Assembly: GCF_029531655.1 (NCBI RefSeq)
Contig: NZ_JANRMI010000002.1
Span: 496,001 to 560,000, forward strand
Origin: Bdellovibrio svalbardensis
GTDB lineage: Bacteria; Bdellovibrionota; Bdellovibrionia; Bdellovibrionales; Bdellovibrionaceae
DNA: 64,000 bases
Reading direction: 5' to 3'
Positions 26,871-35,304 of this stretch are shown here, piece by piece; position 1 is the stretch's first letter, and each line of letters opens with the position of its first letter. A model generated the notes under the pieces. That model had not been told where the DNA came from and did not search any database. It saw nothing but the letters and a program-made list of their open reading frames with translations. A program made the translations under genes and the position numbers.

Positions 26871-28034
26871 GTGCGAATCATTTGGGCCTTCATTGGTTTT
26901 TTGAGCGTTTTGTTTCTATCCATCCCAGACGCCCAATCTGCGGCATCCCCGCAAAATCAGGAACTTGTCCGTGTTCGCCTGATGACCATCAATAAAAAGA
27001 TTCAACTCACCGGGATGAGTCTTAAGTTTCAAAACTTGGCCCAACCCTTCCGACCTGTTGCCATTCCTCAAAACGGCCAAGCTGAAGTTCGCCTTTTGGA
27101 AAAAAACGGAAAGTATTTTTGGGCCTTAAGATTGAACAATCAAGAGCGTGAGCATCTGTTTACTGAAAAGTATTTGATGGTGCAAGGTGAAGACCTTCGC
27201 GTGGGAGCGCAAAGCCTGCCGGCTAGAGTTCTGCTAACACCCAATGGAAATCAAAAAGTCGATGTGATTGGTGTAGTCCCTTTGGATGAATATATCGTGG
27301 GAGTACTATCCAGCGAAATGCCCACGTCGTGGCCGATGGAAACCTTAAAGGCCCAAGCCGTGGCGATTCGCTCCTACACATTGGCAGTTATCGAGGAACG
27401 CAAAGATCGTCCTTACCATGTTGAAAGCAGTGTGATGGATCAGGTTTTCCGCCATGTTATGGGTGAGGATGAAAACGATGCTAAGGTAAAAAGAGCGATT
27501 CAAGCCGTGGCGGATACGCAAGGTATTCGTCTTTATGGGCCGAACGAGAAAGTACTCAAAGCCTTCTATCATGCTGACTGCGGCGGTAAAACCACCACCG
27601 CAAAAAATGTTTGGAAGGGGGGCGTGGATGCCGGTGTTGCCGTCGACAGCTCTTGTCCGACGGGGCCCCACGCTCAATGGAATTTGAAAATGACCAAAGA
27701 AGATTTGAAAAAGCGTCTTCACCTTGTCGACTTCACTTCGTTGGCGTTGGTAAAAGCAAAAGGGGATTCGCGAGTTCAATCAGTGCAAGTGGCTATGACA
27801 GATGGAACTCGCAAGATGATCTCTGCCAATGATTTTCGCCAAGCCATGGGCTATCAAGATTTGCGCAGCACTTCTTTTGATATCAAGGAAGAAGGGGATC
27901 AAGTGGTCTTTTCAGGACGTGGCTTTGGTCACGGTGTTGGGCTTTGTCAGTGGGGAAGCCGTGTTCTCGGGCAGCGCGGAGCAAAATTTCAAGAGATTCT
28001 AAAACATTACTATCCGCTCGCTAGACTTAAGTAA
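26871..28034 (+). CDS. SpoIID/LytB-domain protein
   Basis: 387 residues from a GTG at 26871, chosen because GGAG stands six bases ahead and the signal peptide (VRIIWAFIGFLSVLFLSIPDAQS) follows at once; earlier in-frame starts lie inside the T run of the terminator. The SpoIID domain is clear: VVPLDEYIVGVLSSEMPTSW, LKAQAVAIRSYTLAV and the terminal FSGRGFGHGVGLCQWGS. SpoIID proteins are lytic transglycosylases acting on stem-peptide-free peptidoglycan, so a role in wall remodelling is likely. The Glu in SSEMP is the expected catalytic acid. Confidence 0.9.
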   Translation: MRIIWAFIGFLSVLFLSIPDAQSAASPQNQELVRVRLMTINKKIQLTGMSLKFQNLAQPFRPVAIPQNGQAEVRLLEKNGKYFWALRLNNQEREHLFTEKYLMVQGEDLRVGAQSLPARVLLTPNGNQKVDVIGVVPLDEYIVGVLSSEMPTSWPMETLKAQAVAIRSYTLAVIEERKDRPYHVESSVMDQVFRHVMGEDENDAKVKRAIQAVADTQGIRLYGPNEKVLKAFYHADCGGKTTTAKNVWKGGVDAGVAVDSSCPTGPHAQWNLKMTKEDLKKRLHLVDFTSLALVKAKGDSRVQSVQVAMTDGTRKMISANDFRQAMGYQDLRSTSFDIKEEGDQVVFSGRGFGHGVGLCQWGSRVLGQRGAKFQEILKHYYPLARLK

Positions 28035-28070
28035 ATTTAGTTTAGTTAAATAAAGCCGATAAGTTTTCAT

Positions 28071-29930
28071 ATGAAAAACATGAAAACTACAGTACTTGTC
28101 GGCATCATTGTTTTATTATCAACTGCATCACTTCAAGTTCAAGCGACGGAAGCGGATGCTCCCTGCTTGGACTGCGCAGCGACTGATGGAAAGGTTCTTT
28201 CAAAGTCCGCCATTGCCATTCAAGAGGCCGTCAAACCGTCAGAGAAAAAATCAGACCAACAATCAGAAATGCATTGGATTGATGCCGCCTTCTTTGTAGA
28301 TACAAAGCCCGTAGGTAAAGAGCTGGATGTCATTTTCAAAAATCCCAGCGATCTCAATATTAATATTTATAAAATGAAAAACGTAAATTCGATTTTTACG
28401 AGTTTCCTAAATCACAAGAGTTTGAAAGAAGCGTTGCAAGACGTCAATAAAAGCGGTGCGAGCTTAGGTCACGAAGAAAAATTATTACTTTTGAGTATGG
28501 TGGGTAGTCGCCTCTCAAGTGGATACAGCGCGACCGGAAAAGAAAATCGAGATATCAACTCTGTCTACCTTAATGCTGTGAAGGCAAAAAAAGAAGGTGG
28601 GATTTGTGGCGATATTCATCAGCTACTGGGAGATGTGGCAAAAAGCCTGGGCTTCGAAGCAGTGGGACGTCATACCGGACAATGGCAGCAGGATCTGACC
28701 AAAGACAATGCTGGTGGCCACGCGATCATGCATTTCCGCGATCCCAAAACCGGTGAGTACTACGTGCAGAACTATTCGCAAATTTACAACACTCGCCAAA
28801 AAACTCTGCAATCTGCTGTCGATGTCTCGACAAAAATTTTAGGAGTGATCACGGGGCAATCATACGTTGAATCACGTCCGGGGAAAACCCATGAGTATGT
28901 TCCAGCGACGGCGCAATGGGTGCAAGAACAGATTAAGAATGCGGCAACAATTAAAAAAGACTCTTCGGTCATGACGATCAAAGCAGGTCAAAATGAGCAG
29001 ACTTTTGCAGTGCAATTGGGCAACGAAAATATCAAAGGCTTCTTAATGAGCAGCCGGATCAATACGAACGAGGGTAACTATCAAGTGGATGTTGCCGGAT
29101 TGTCAACTCGAGGTGAATATTCTCGAGAATTCAAAGATCGTATGGTTGATGAAGTGAAAGTCACAACCGAGGCCTACGGTGGCGCGATGAGAATTTCAGC
29201 TCCGGGCTTTGATGCCATTACTGACACCTATAAACAGGGGGAGCGCAATACGTTGTTCTTTGGCGCTAACATGAAAGGCTCCGCTCGTATTAATGATACG
29301 ACGGGGAAGATTGAAATCAATTCGATCAATCTAGATTTGAAGCCTAAAGGCAGTGAGCAAACCAAGACGACCACCGCAGGAACTCGAACAGAGTTTAAAG
29401 TGGGGGCCGAGCAGGAATGGAAAGATTTGAATCTGAAAGCTTCCGCTGATCGCACTTGGGCCTTTATTCCAATGATTGAGCAGCATCAAAAGTCGAAGCC
29501 GACGACTGCCTATGATCGGGTGGGTGTTATGTACGATACCAGTAAGCCTGATAAGAAAGAAGCCTACTTGGTTGTGGGTTCTGATGTTTATTTCCTGGAA
29601 GGTGTGAATGTCAGTTCAGCAGTGGCCTTGAAGAATTCGATTAAAGCGGTCATTCCAACGGAACAACTGGGAACCTTTACGCTCAGTGCAGATCTGGCTA
29701 AGGTTGTTCAGAACAAAAGCAAAGATCCTTTTTATGACACCGTTCCAACTACTTCAGTGGGGATTGATTGGAACAAGCAGCTGAATAAGTTGGTCGATGT
29801 GGGTTTCAATGTGAATTACACCAAAGGAAATCAGATACAGCCATTTGCGGTTATCGGACCTGTGACTCCAGTGATGGGGGGAACAGAAAAGAAAGTGCAA
29901 GGAATGGTGTATCTGCATGGTCGCTTCTAG
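28071..29930 (+). CDS. Transglutaminase-like cysteine-hydrolase domain with probable C-terminal outer-membrane barrel
   Basis: 619 residues with a signal peptide (about 1-26). A helical region is followed by a transglutaminase/cysteine-peptidase-like core: GGICGDIHQ (Cys179), GGHAIMHF (His217) and YYVQNYSQIY, where Asn234 sits at the usual third-residue distance. From about residue 330 the sequence turns into alternating amphipathic strands and ends VQGMVYLHGRF, a terminal Phe typical of outer-membrane barrels. The combination suggests a hydrolase or cross-linking domain anchored in the outer membrane. The start has no strong ribosome site; MKTT three codons later is an alternative. The barrel assignment is by eye. 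Confidence 0.65.
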   Translation: MKNMKTTVLVGIIVLLSTASLQVQATEADAPCLDCAATDGKVLSKSAIAIQEAVKPSEKKSDQQSEMHWIDAAFFVDTKPVGKELDVIFKNPSDLNINIYKMKNVNSIFTSFLNHKSLKEALQDVNKSGASLGHEEKLLLLSMVGSRLSSGYSATGKENRDINSVYLNAVKAKKEGGICGDIHQLLGDVAKSLGFEAVGRHTGQWQQDLTKDNAGGHAIMHFRDPKTGEYYVQNYSQIYNTRQKTLQSAVDVSTKILGVITGQSYVESRPGKTHEYVPATAQWVQEQIKNAATIKKDSSVMTIKAGQNEQTFAVQLGNENIKGFLMSSRINTNEGNYQVDVAGLSTRGEYSREFKDRMVDEVKVTTEAYGGAMRISAPGFDAITDTYKQGERNTLFFGANMKGSARINDTTGKIEINSINLDLKPKGSEQTKTTTAGTRTEFKVGAEQEWKDLNLKASADRTWAFIPMIEQHQKSKPTTAYDRVGVMYDTSKPDKKEAYLVVGSDVYFLEGVNVSSAVALKNSIKAVIPTEQLGTFTLSADLAKVVQNKSKDPFYDTVPTTSVGIDWNKQLNKLVDVGFNVNYTKGNQIQPFAVIGPVTPVMGGTEKKVQGMVYLHGRF

Positions 29931-29935
29931 TTGGC

Positions 29936-29954
29936 ACTCCGACTTCGTCGGAGT
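29936..29954 (+). terminator. Hairpin just after the transglutaminase-like gene
   Basis: Arms ACTCCGAC and GTCGGAGT are exact inverted copies around TTC, five bases after the stop codon. The following bases are only weakly T-rich, so it may act as an RNA-stabilising hairpin ahead of the stronger terminator at 30005. Confidence 0.5.
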
Positions 29955-30004
29955 AGAGAAGTCTATTTTAGTTAAAATTCTTTGGACTTGAGGTAGGTAA
30001 AATA

Positions 30005-30033
30005 AAAAAAGGGACTGTGAAAGTCCCTTTTTT
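30005..30033. terminator. Bidirectional intrinsic terminator
   Basis: GGGACT and AGTCCC pair, extended by A runs on the left and T runs on the right into a long stem. It can end transcripts from the gene to the left and from the minus-strand small gene to the right. Confidence 0.8.
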
Positions 30034-30057
30034 AGTTCCAGAGTGTGATTCTATTTT

Positions 30058-30135
30058 TTAGAATCCCATAAAGACTCGGGCCGCAAACATAAAAACTGCT
30101 CCCAAGATCAAGGCATTTGTTGCTGTGACTGTCAT
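30058..30135 (-). CDS. 25-residue single-pass membrane peptide
   Basis: The minus strand encodes MTVTATNALILGAVFMFAARVFMGF with a stop at 30058-30060. AAGGA stands eight bases before the ATG. The middle is a hydrophobic helix long enough to cross the membrane, with one Arg near the end. An intrinsic terminator directly follows. This gene-like context (ribosome site, membrane helix, terminator) supports expression despite the small size. A longer overlapping frame on the same strand (to 30421) is a shadow. Confidence 0.6.
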   Translation of the reverse strand: MTVTATNALILGAVFMFAARVFMGF

Positions 30136-30445
30136 ATGTCGTTCCTTTAAGTGAAATGGCTAAAATTTGATACAATTCCCATTTCGGTAAAATCCTAGAA
30201 ATTCTTGAATTTTTCTTTTTTTGACGAAGTATTAGACAGGGTTTTGGTCTGGTGGGTGCCCTTTTTGCGCTCCATCCCCAAGGATTAGACGATGAACAGC
30301 CTTTTGTTTCAGGCTGAGAAAGTGCATTTTTTACCAATGGTATCAATATCTTAAGTGGGTTGTGGAGGGTTGGCACAAGCATCGCAATAGCATCCCTATG
30401 AGAGGTGGCCACTAAAGGCACACCCCTTAAAAGAGAGAGGCTGTT
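30136..30445. other. 310-base intergenic region between the small membrane peptide and a lipoprotein gene
   Basis: No convincing coding frame. It should hold the minus-strand promoter of the small peptide and the plus-strand promoter of the lipoprotein gene; a sigma54-like site is noted separately at 30371-30385. The rest is AT-rich and shows nothing I can name. Confidence 0.5.
30371..30385 (+). promoter_or_regulatory. Sigma54-like promoter ahead of the lipoprotein gene
   Basis: TGGCACAAGCATCGC has GG and GC in the -24/-12 positions with exact spacing and differs from TGGCAC-N5-TTGC at one base. Transcription would start near 30396, fifty bases before the ATG at 30446. It depends on sigma54 being present in the host, which this window cannot show. 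Confidence 0.4.
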
Positions 30446-31210
30446 ATGAAAAATCTCAACACTAAGCTTTTGATCCTTCTTGCTGGGTTCTCACTTATGG
30501 GAGTCGGCTGCGGAAAGAATCAACTACAAGCAAACTCAACTAATGTAGTGAGTGATGGGACTATTCTTCCAGGCGGAGAAATCCCTGGTGCTCCAGACTC
30601 TACAACAACTTCATCGGGTTCATACACGAACACGGCGACATTTGTTCCGGTTTCATTGGCTGAGTTCAACTCTTACGTAGCATCTCATCCATTGAACAAC
30701 CCATCGAACTTTAAAATCACAGTGGAATTGCAAAAAACAGCATCCAGCCGTTACGGTGGAACGGTTAAGTTGTCTTATACCGACACTGGTTACCAATACG
30801 CAGGAACTTTCACGGCGGGCACAGGAACAAACGTATCTATGTCTGGTTTGAAAGATAATGGAACTGAAGAGTCTCAGTTTAACTACTGGTATGCATCTGG
30901 CGGTAAAGCGGTGTTCTCTGGCATGTTCCAGGATTCTCAAGGTGCCATCGTGGTTGTTGTCGACAGCATGATCAACCAAGGTGATGCTCAAGGTGGTTCG
31001 GTTGTGTCTGGTTCAGTTTACTACAAGAACTTCGCACAGTCTTATGCAACTCAATCACCATATAGAAAGTGCTGGTTCATCTACAACGGACCATATAACT
31101 GCCGTGACTCTGCAATCATTAACAAGTCTTCTTTGATCCCTTCTGATGGTGGTTACAGAAAACTTGGAACTTTCACTGGATTGAGCAAGTCACAAGCGTT
31201 CGCACAGTAA
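30446..31210 (+). CDS. Lipoprotein of unknown function
   Basis: 254 residues. The N-terminus (MKNLNTKLLILLAGFSLMGVGCGKN) is a lipoprotein signal with lipobox GVGC. A Ser/Thr/Gly-rich linker (about 30-60) leads to a beta-rich domain with repeated Tyr and Gly (RYGGTVKLSYTDTGYQYAGTF) and two cysteines near the C-terminus (KCWFIYNGPYNCRD). No family recognised. A probable sigma54-like site stands upstream, and a second lipoprotein gene follows 62 bases downstream, starting with the similar MENLNKK. Confidence 0.75.
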   Translation: MKNLNTKLLILLAGFSLMGVGCGKNQLQANSTNVVSDGTILPGGEIPGAPDSTTTSSGSYTNTATFVPVSLAEFNSYVASHPLNNPSNFKITVELQKTASSRYGGTVKLSYTDTGYQYAGTFTAGTGTNVSMSGLKDNGTEESQFNYWYASGGKAVFSGMFQDSQGAIVVVVDSMINQGDAQGGSVVSGSVYYKNFAQSYATQSPYRKCWFIYNGPYNCRDSAIINKSSLIPSDGGYRKLGTFTGLSKSQAFAQ

Positions 31211-31272
31211 GTTTGAGATAGATTTTAAAATAAATAGCTAGAATTAATAAGAAGGAAAAAGAGGAGAGAATT

Positions 31273-31890
31273 ATGGAAAACCTTAACAAAAAGACTTTAA
31301 GTTTTTCTGCAAGACTTTTCACCCATGCAGTCGCAGCTTTGGCCCTGGTCACTTCGGTGGCCGCTTGCGGAAATAATGGTGGCGATGGCAATGGCGGTGG
31401 CGTGGTGGGACCTCAATTGGGAATCACCGGATGTTCAAGTTGCGTAACTTCCATGGCGAATCCCCTTTCTATCGACATTTTTAATGCAAAAAACCCATCA
31501 GGCATTGCAAGTCTTCAAGGCATGCAGTTGATCGTGAATGGTGCGAACTTTGTTCCGGGCACAAGTTCGAGTTATAACTTGTACAGTGGGCCGGTTGCGA
31601 TTCAAGGAAACTTCATTCTTTCGCAAACTGTCGCAGACCCGGCAACGGGGCAATGTGTGATCCCAGCGGGAACTTATGGGATTCAAACAGCGGATGTTGG
31701 TCAAATGTCGTTGGGCACATTGCGAGTTCCAAGATTGGTTTCAACGACCGGCAATATCGTTTTGGAATTGTCTGAAGGTGTTCTTTATAAAGATGTTGCC
31801 ACACAAGCGACTCGTTTGTTCGGAACTTTGATGATTAAAAGCGTGAACGGACAAGTTTGTACAAATGCTTTCTCTGCTGTTTTGAACTAA
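31273..31890 (+). CDS. Lipoprotein of unknown function
   Basis: 205 residues; lipobox SVAAC near residue 36 after a longer signal region, followed by a Gly/Asn-rich linker (GNNGGDGNGGG). The mature domain contains one Cys pair (GCSSC) and a beta-rich end (FGTLMIKSVNGQVC). GGAGAG stands in good position before the ATG. I do not recognise it. It lies in the same direction as the lipoprotein at 30446 and ends at an intrinsic terminator, so the two may form a unit. Confidence 0.75.
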   Translation: MENLNKKTLSFSARLFTHAVAALALVTSVAACGNNGGDGNGGGVVGPQLGITGCSSCVTSMANPLSIDIFNAKNPSGIASLQGMQLIVNGANFVPGTSSSYNLYSGPVAIQGNFILSQTVADPATGQCVIPAGTYGIQTADVGQMSLGTLRVPRLVSTTGNIVLELSEGVLYKDVATQATRLFGTLMIKSVNGQVCTNAFSAVLN

Positions 31891-31918
31891 GTCTTTACTT
31901 AACAGTTTGGAACCACCA

Positions 31919-31946
31919 AACCCCGAGTCACTTCGGGGTTTTTTCT
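31919..31946 (+). terminator. Intrinsic terminator behind the lipoprotein pair
   Basis: Arms AACCCCGA and TCGGGGTT pair around AGTCACT-type loop bases, followed by six T. Confidence 0.85.
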
Positions 31947-32006
31947 TTTGAAAATAGTGACATAATAATTCTTGCGCTTAGAGGAAAGTCTAGGTCTAAT
32001 GAGTGT

Positions 32007-32885
32007 ATGGAATTACCTCTTTGGATCGACTTCTTTGATGAGCTTCAGAATGTACGAGGGCGTTCTCAAAACACGGTGATGGCATATCGTCGTGATTTGG
32101 AACTCTATATCGAGTACTCAAAAACCAACAAATCCGTGCCGGGCTTTTACGAGTTTATGAAAAAGCATAAACTTTCAACTCGTTCACAAGCACGTGTTGT
32201 TTCCTCCCTGCGCACTTATTTTAAGTACTGTGAAACTCGTGGGCAAACTTGTCCTGAGCTTCGCGAATTAAAGCCGCCGAAGGTGAAGGTAGGCCTTCCT
32301 AAAGTTCTGACTCCTCAAGAGTTCCAGCAACTTTTTGATGCAGCAGAAACCAATGATCCAGTGAAGACAGCGCGCAATCAACTGACCTTGCTCTTCTTGT
32401 ATGGTTTGGGTTGTCGTGTGTCTGAGTTGATTTCTTTGAATGTCGCTGACTTTAATGCCACGGATCGTTGGATCAAAGTTTTAGGGAAGGGAAGCAAAGA
32501 GCGTTTGGTTCCTTTGACTGAAAAACTGGCAGAAGAATTGACAAAGTATCTTCGTGACTCGCGCCCAGCTTTGATGAAAGAGAATTCTCCGTCAATCTTG
32601 ATCAATGATCGCGGACATCGCCCTTCACGTGTTGACGTGTGGAGATGGTTGGCGGCTTGGTCATTGCGAGCGGGCTTTGCAGAACCTGTGAATCCACATA
32701 GATTCCGCCATGGTTGTGCGACGGCTTTGCTGGAAAGCGGTGCGGATCTTCGTTCGATCCAGATGTTGCTGGGACATGCTAGTATCCAAACCACACAGAT
32801 CTATACGAATGTAACAACGAATACGATGACTCGCACAATTGAAGAGCATCATCCGTTATCGCAGTTGCAGGAAGTTGATAAATAG
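32007..32885 (+). CDS. Tyrosine recombinase of the XerC/XerD type
   Basis: 292 residues from the ATG at 32007; the frame is open upstream through the terminator, so the earlier start at 31857 is rejected. The N-terminal SAM-like core-binding domain (RSQNTVMAYRRDLELYIEY) is followed by the catalytic domain with Arg137 (GLGCRVSEL), Lys161/164 (GKGSKER), His231 and Arg234 (HRFRHGCATALLE), His257 (LLGHASIQTT) and the nucleophile Tyr266. All are in place. The size and lone context suggest the chromosome-dimer-resolution type rather than a phage integrase; XerC versus XerD cannot be decided here. Confidence 0.93.
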   Translation: MELPLWIDFFDELQNVRGRSQNTVMAYRRDLELYIEYSKTNKSVPGFYEFMKKHKLSTRSQARVVSSLRTYFKYCETRGQTCPELRELKPPKVKVGLPKVLTPQEFQQLFDAAETNDPVKTARNQLTLLFLYGLGCRVSELISLNVADFNATDRWIKVLGKGSKERLVPLTEKLAEELTKYLRDSRPALMKENSPSILINDRGHRPSRVDVWRWLAAWSLRAGFAEPVNPHRFRHGCATALLESGADLRSIQMLLGHASIQTTQIYTNVTTNTMTRTIEEHHPLSQLQEVDK

Positions 32886-32961
32886 TTTTTGAAATAAAAG
32901 TCTTATAGTTTGCGGTCCTCATAGCTTACGGCCCTAATAGCATACGGATAGAGGAGTTCTC

Positions 32962-33735
32962 ATGAAATCTGGGATCTATTGTCTTTTCTATGGTCTTTTG
33001 ACGTTGCTCATGTTCTTCACTGCGGCGTGCACCTCGAAGAAAGACACGTCGCAACCACGTACCATGTTGGTGGGAACGGACGCCGCTTATGCGCCCTTTG
33101 AAAGCGAAGGGCCAAACAAAGAGTTAAAAGGTTTCGATATTGAAATCTTGACTGCCATCGCCGCCAAGGAAGGCATCCCTATCAAGTTTATCAATACTCC
33201 GTGGGAGGGGCTGTTCACTCAGCTTGTTAACGGGGATCGTGATATTTTGATCTCTGCAATCACAATTAATGAAGCCCGCAAACAGCAGATGGATTTCTCC
33301 AGTCCTTATTTTGAAGCTGTTCAGCTTATAGTTGTGCCAATGAAATCCAAAGTTCAGAAAATGGAAGACCTAAAGGGCTTGAAGGTCGGGGTCCAAACAG
33401 GGACCACCGGAGACGATGTGGTTAGCGCTCTTTTAGGAAAAACCAATGCCAATATCAAAAGATTTGAAGGCACTCCTCTGGCGATCAAAGAGCTTGAAAA
33501 CGGCGGAGTTGATGCGGTGGTTGCAGACAATGGCGTGATCAATAACTTCATTGCCAACAACAAAGTCTCTTTCAAAATTGTTTCCGACAAGAGTTTCTCA
33601 AAGGAGAATTACGGAATTGCCGTAAAGAAAGGCAATGTCGAACTTCTTGGAAAAATAAATAAGGGTCTTGAAGCGATCAAAGCCGATGGCACTTACCAGC
33701 GCATCTACAACGGGTATTTCGAAGGAAAGAAGTAG
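32962..33735 (+). CDS. Polar amino-acid ABC transporter, lipoprotein solute-binding subunit
   Basis: 257 residues with lipobox TAAC (about residue 20-23). The SBP_bac_3 fold is clear: VGTDAAYAPFE, LKGFDIEILTAIA, WEGLFTQLVNGDRD, ISAITINEARKQQMDFSSPYF and GVQTGTTG. The Arg and Asp near the SAITIN and FSSPYF blocks are those that hold the amino group and carboxylate of the ligand. It is anchored in the inner membrane and feeds the permease encoded next. GAGGAG stands five bases before the ATG. It leads a three-gene transporter operon. Confidence 0.94.
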   Translation: MKSGIYCLFYGLLTLLMFFTAACTSKKDTSQPRTMLVGTDAAYAPFESEGPNKELKGFDIEILTAIAAKEGIPIKFINTPWEGLFTQLVNGDRDILISAITINEARKQQMDFSSPYFEAVQLIVVPMKSKVQKMEDLKGLKVGVQTGTTGDDVVSALLGKTNANIKRFEGTPLAIKELENGGVDAVVADNGVINNFIANNKVSFKIVSDKSFSKENYGIAVKKGNVELLGKINKGLEAIKADGTYQRIYNGYFEGKK

Positions 33736-33738
33736 AAC

Positions 33739-34482
33739 ATGTTCAGTTGGTTCCGCACGGATATCATCGTCGAATACTGGCCGCTCTTTATGCAGGGTTT
33801 GGTATCTACTTTGGAGCTGACATTGATCGGAGTCACGGGGGGCACCATTCTGGGGTTGCTGCTTGGCTTGGGTAAAATTGCTTTTGTAGAACATGGATTT
33901 TGGAAGTGGCCGGTTCGCTGTTTGATTCGTTGGCCTTCGCAGCTTTATGTCACTTTCTTTCGTGGGACGCCGTTATTTGTTCAGATTCTTTTGATCCACT
34001 TCGCCTTGGTGCCTTTATTGATTCATCCCGATCAGGGGATTTTGATTCGAGGGGATCTGGCAATTTTTTTGAAGCAGGAATATGGGGCTTTCATTTCAGG
34101 GGCCTTGGCTTTGACTCTCAATTCCGCAGCCTATATTGCGGAGATCTTCCGCGCGGGAATTCAGTCCATAGACAATGGGCAGTTCGAAGCCGCGAGGTCT
34201 TTGGGACTTAGCTACTATCACATGATGAAAACTATTATTATTCCTCAGGCTGTGCGCAGAATGCTGCCGCCCTTGGGGAATGAAGCGATCACCTTGTTGA
34301 AAGATTCCTCATTGGTTTCGGCGATCGGTCTTGCAGAGCTCGCTTATGCAGCCAGAACAGCCGCAGGAGCTTACGCCAGATACTGGGAGCCTTATTTGTT
34401 CATTTCGTTCTTGTACCTTGTGATCACGATGATTCTTTCCTACGGAGTCAGCGTCCTTGAGAGAAAGTACAAAACAATATGA
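33739..34482 (+). CDS. Polar amino-acid ABC transporter, permease subunit
   Basis: 247 residues with five or so membrane helices. The EAA loop, which touches the ATPase, is visible ([30 protein letters not shown]). The HisM/GlnP family N-terminus ([21 protein letters not shown]) is present. It begins three bases after the solute-binding gene and overlaps the ATPase gene by four bases (ATGA), so translation is coupled. Single permease gene, so a homodimer is expected. Confidence 0.94.
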   Translation: MFSWFRTDIIVEYWPLFMQGLVSTLELTLIGVTGGTILGLLLGLGKIAFVEHGFWKWPVRCLIRWPSQLYVTFFRGTPLFVQILLIHFALVPLLIHPDQGILIRGDLAIFLKQEYGAFISGALALTLNSAAYIAEIFRAGIQSIDNGQFEAARSLGLSYYHMMKTIIIPQAVRRMLPPLGNEAITLLKDSSLVSAIGLAELAYAARTAAGAYARYWEPYLFISFLYLVITMILSYGVSVLERKYKTI

Positions 34483-35201
34483 TTCGCGTAGAAAAACTCA
34501 ATAAGTACTTTGGCAAGAAGCAAGTTTTGAAAGATGTCTCTTGTGAGATCAAAGACAATGAGGTGATTTGCATCATTGGTCCTTCGGGATCTGGGAAAAG
34601 TACTTTCTTGCGTTGTCTCAACGCGCTTGAAAAAGCGCAAGAAGGTGTGATTGAGGTGGATACCTTTCAAGTTCACGATCCGAAGGCGAATCTGAACGAG
34701 CTTCGCTCGCATGTGGGCATGGTCTTTCAAAGATTCAATTTATTTCCTCATATGACGGCGCTCGAAAACATCTGCCTTGCTCCTGAAATCGTGAAAGGTC
34801 AAAGTAAGGCAGAGGTTGAGGTGAAAGCCAAAGAGCTGTTGAAGCGCGTAGGTCTTGAAGATAAAGCCGGTTCCTATCCCAATGAACTTTCCGGGGGGCA
34901 ACAACAAAGAGTGGCAATTGCCAGAGCTTTGGCGATGGATCCCCACGTGATTCTTTTTGATGAACCAACATCGGCCTTGGATCCAGAAATGGTCGGCGAA
35001 GTGTTGGAAGTGATCAAGTCCCTGGCTCATAGTGGGCGCACCATGGTGGTGGTGACGCATGAGATGGGTTTTGCCCGACAGGTGAGCGATCGGGTGTTCT
35101 TTATGGATCAAGGGCAGATCGTTGAGGTAGGATCTCCATCACAAATATTTGATCATCCCAAAACAGACAGAACGAAGTCTTTCTTGAGTAAAATTCTTTA
35201 G
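34479..35201 (+). CDS. Polar amino-acid ABC transporter, ATP-binding subunit
   Basis: 240 residues with Walker [10 protein letters not shown] (about 33-41), Q-loop [13 protein letters not shown], signature LSGGQQQR, Walker [15 protein letters not shown] and the switch His in [10 protein letters not shown]. This is the GlnQ/HisP class that drives uptake of polar amino acids. Predators depend on prey amino acids, so an uptake role fits, but which amino acid is taken up cannot be told. Confidence 0.96.
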   Translation: MIRVEKLNKYFGKKQVLKDVSCEIKDNEVICIIGPSGSGKSTFLRCLNALEKAQEGVIEVDTFQVHDPKANLNELRSHVGMVFQRFNLFPHMTALENICLAPEIVKGQSKAEVEVKAKELLKRVGLEDKAGSYPNELSGGQQQRVAIARALAMDPHVILFDEPTSALDPEMVGEVLEVIKSLAHSGRTMVVVTHEMGFARQVSDRVFFMDQGQIVEVGSPSQIFDHPKTDRTKSFLSKIL

Positions 35202-35260
35202 AGTATTGGTTTCGTTAAGATATCCGGTGTTCGAAAGAGTAAGCTCCTGCTTTTCAAATT

Positions 35261-35286
35261 AAGCCCGCGGCAAGGCGGGCTTTTTA
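35261..35286 (+). terminator. Intrinsic terminator of the amino-acid ABC operon
   Basis: Arms AAGCCCGC and GCGGGCTT pair around GGCAAG and are followed by five T. The next gene starts only about 20 bases later. Confidence 0.85.
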
Positions 35287-35304
35287 TTGCTCTATGGTCA
35301 GAGC

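Noticed and set aside
10335-30175. A shared 13-base string (AAATTTGATACAA) before the CarD-like gene and near 30160
   Set aside because: A single AT-rich 13-mer match in 64 kb is weak evidence; orientation and distance to genes differ, so I do not call it a shared operator.
30032-30421. A 129-codon minus-strand frame
   Set aside because: It covers the small membrane peptide in another frame and runs through a terminator; its composition is not protein-like.
32007-32885. Possible integrase of a mobile element
   Set aside because: Xer-type length and motifs, no attachment-site repeat at a tRNA, and ordinary neighbours; the tRNA-Cys gene is 4 kb away without a visible duplicated 3' end.
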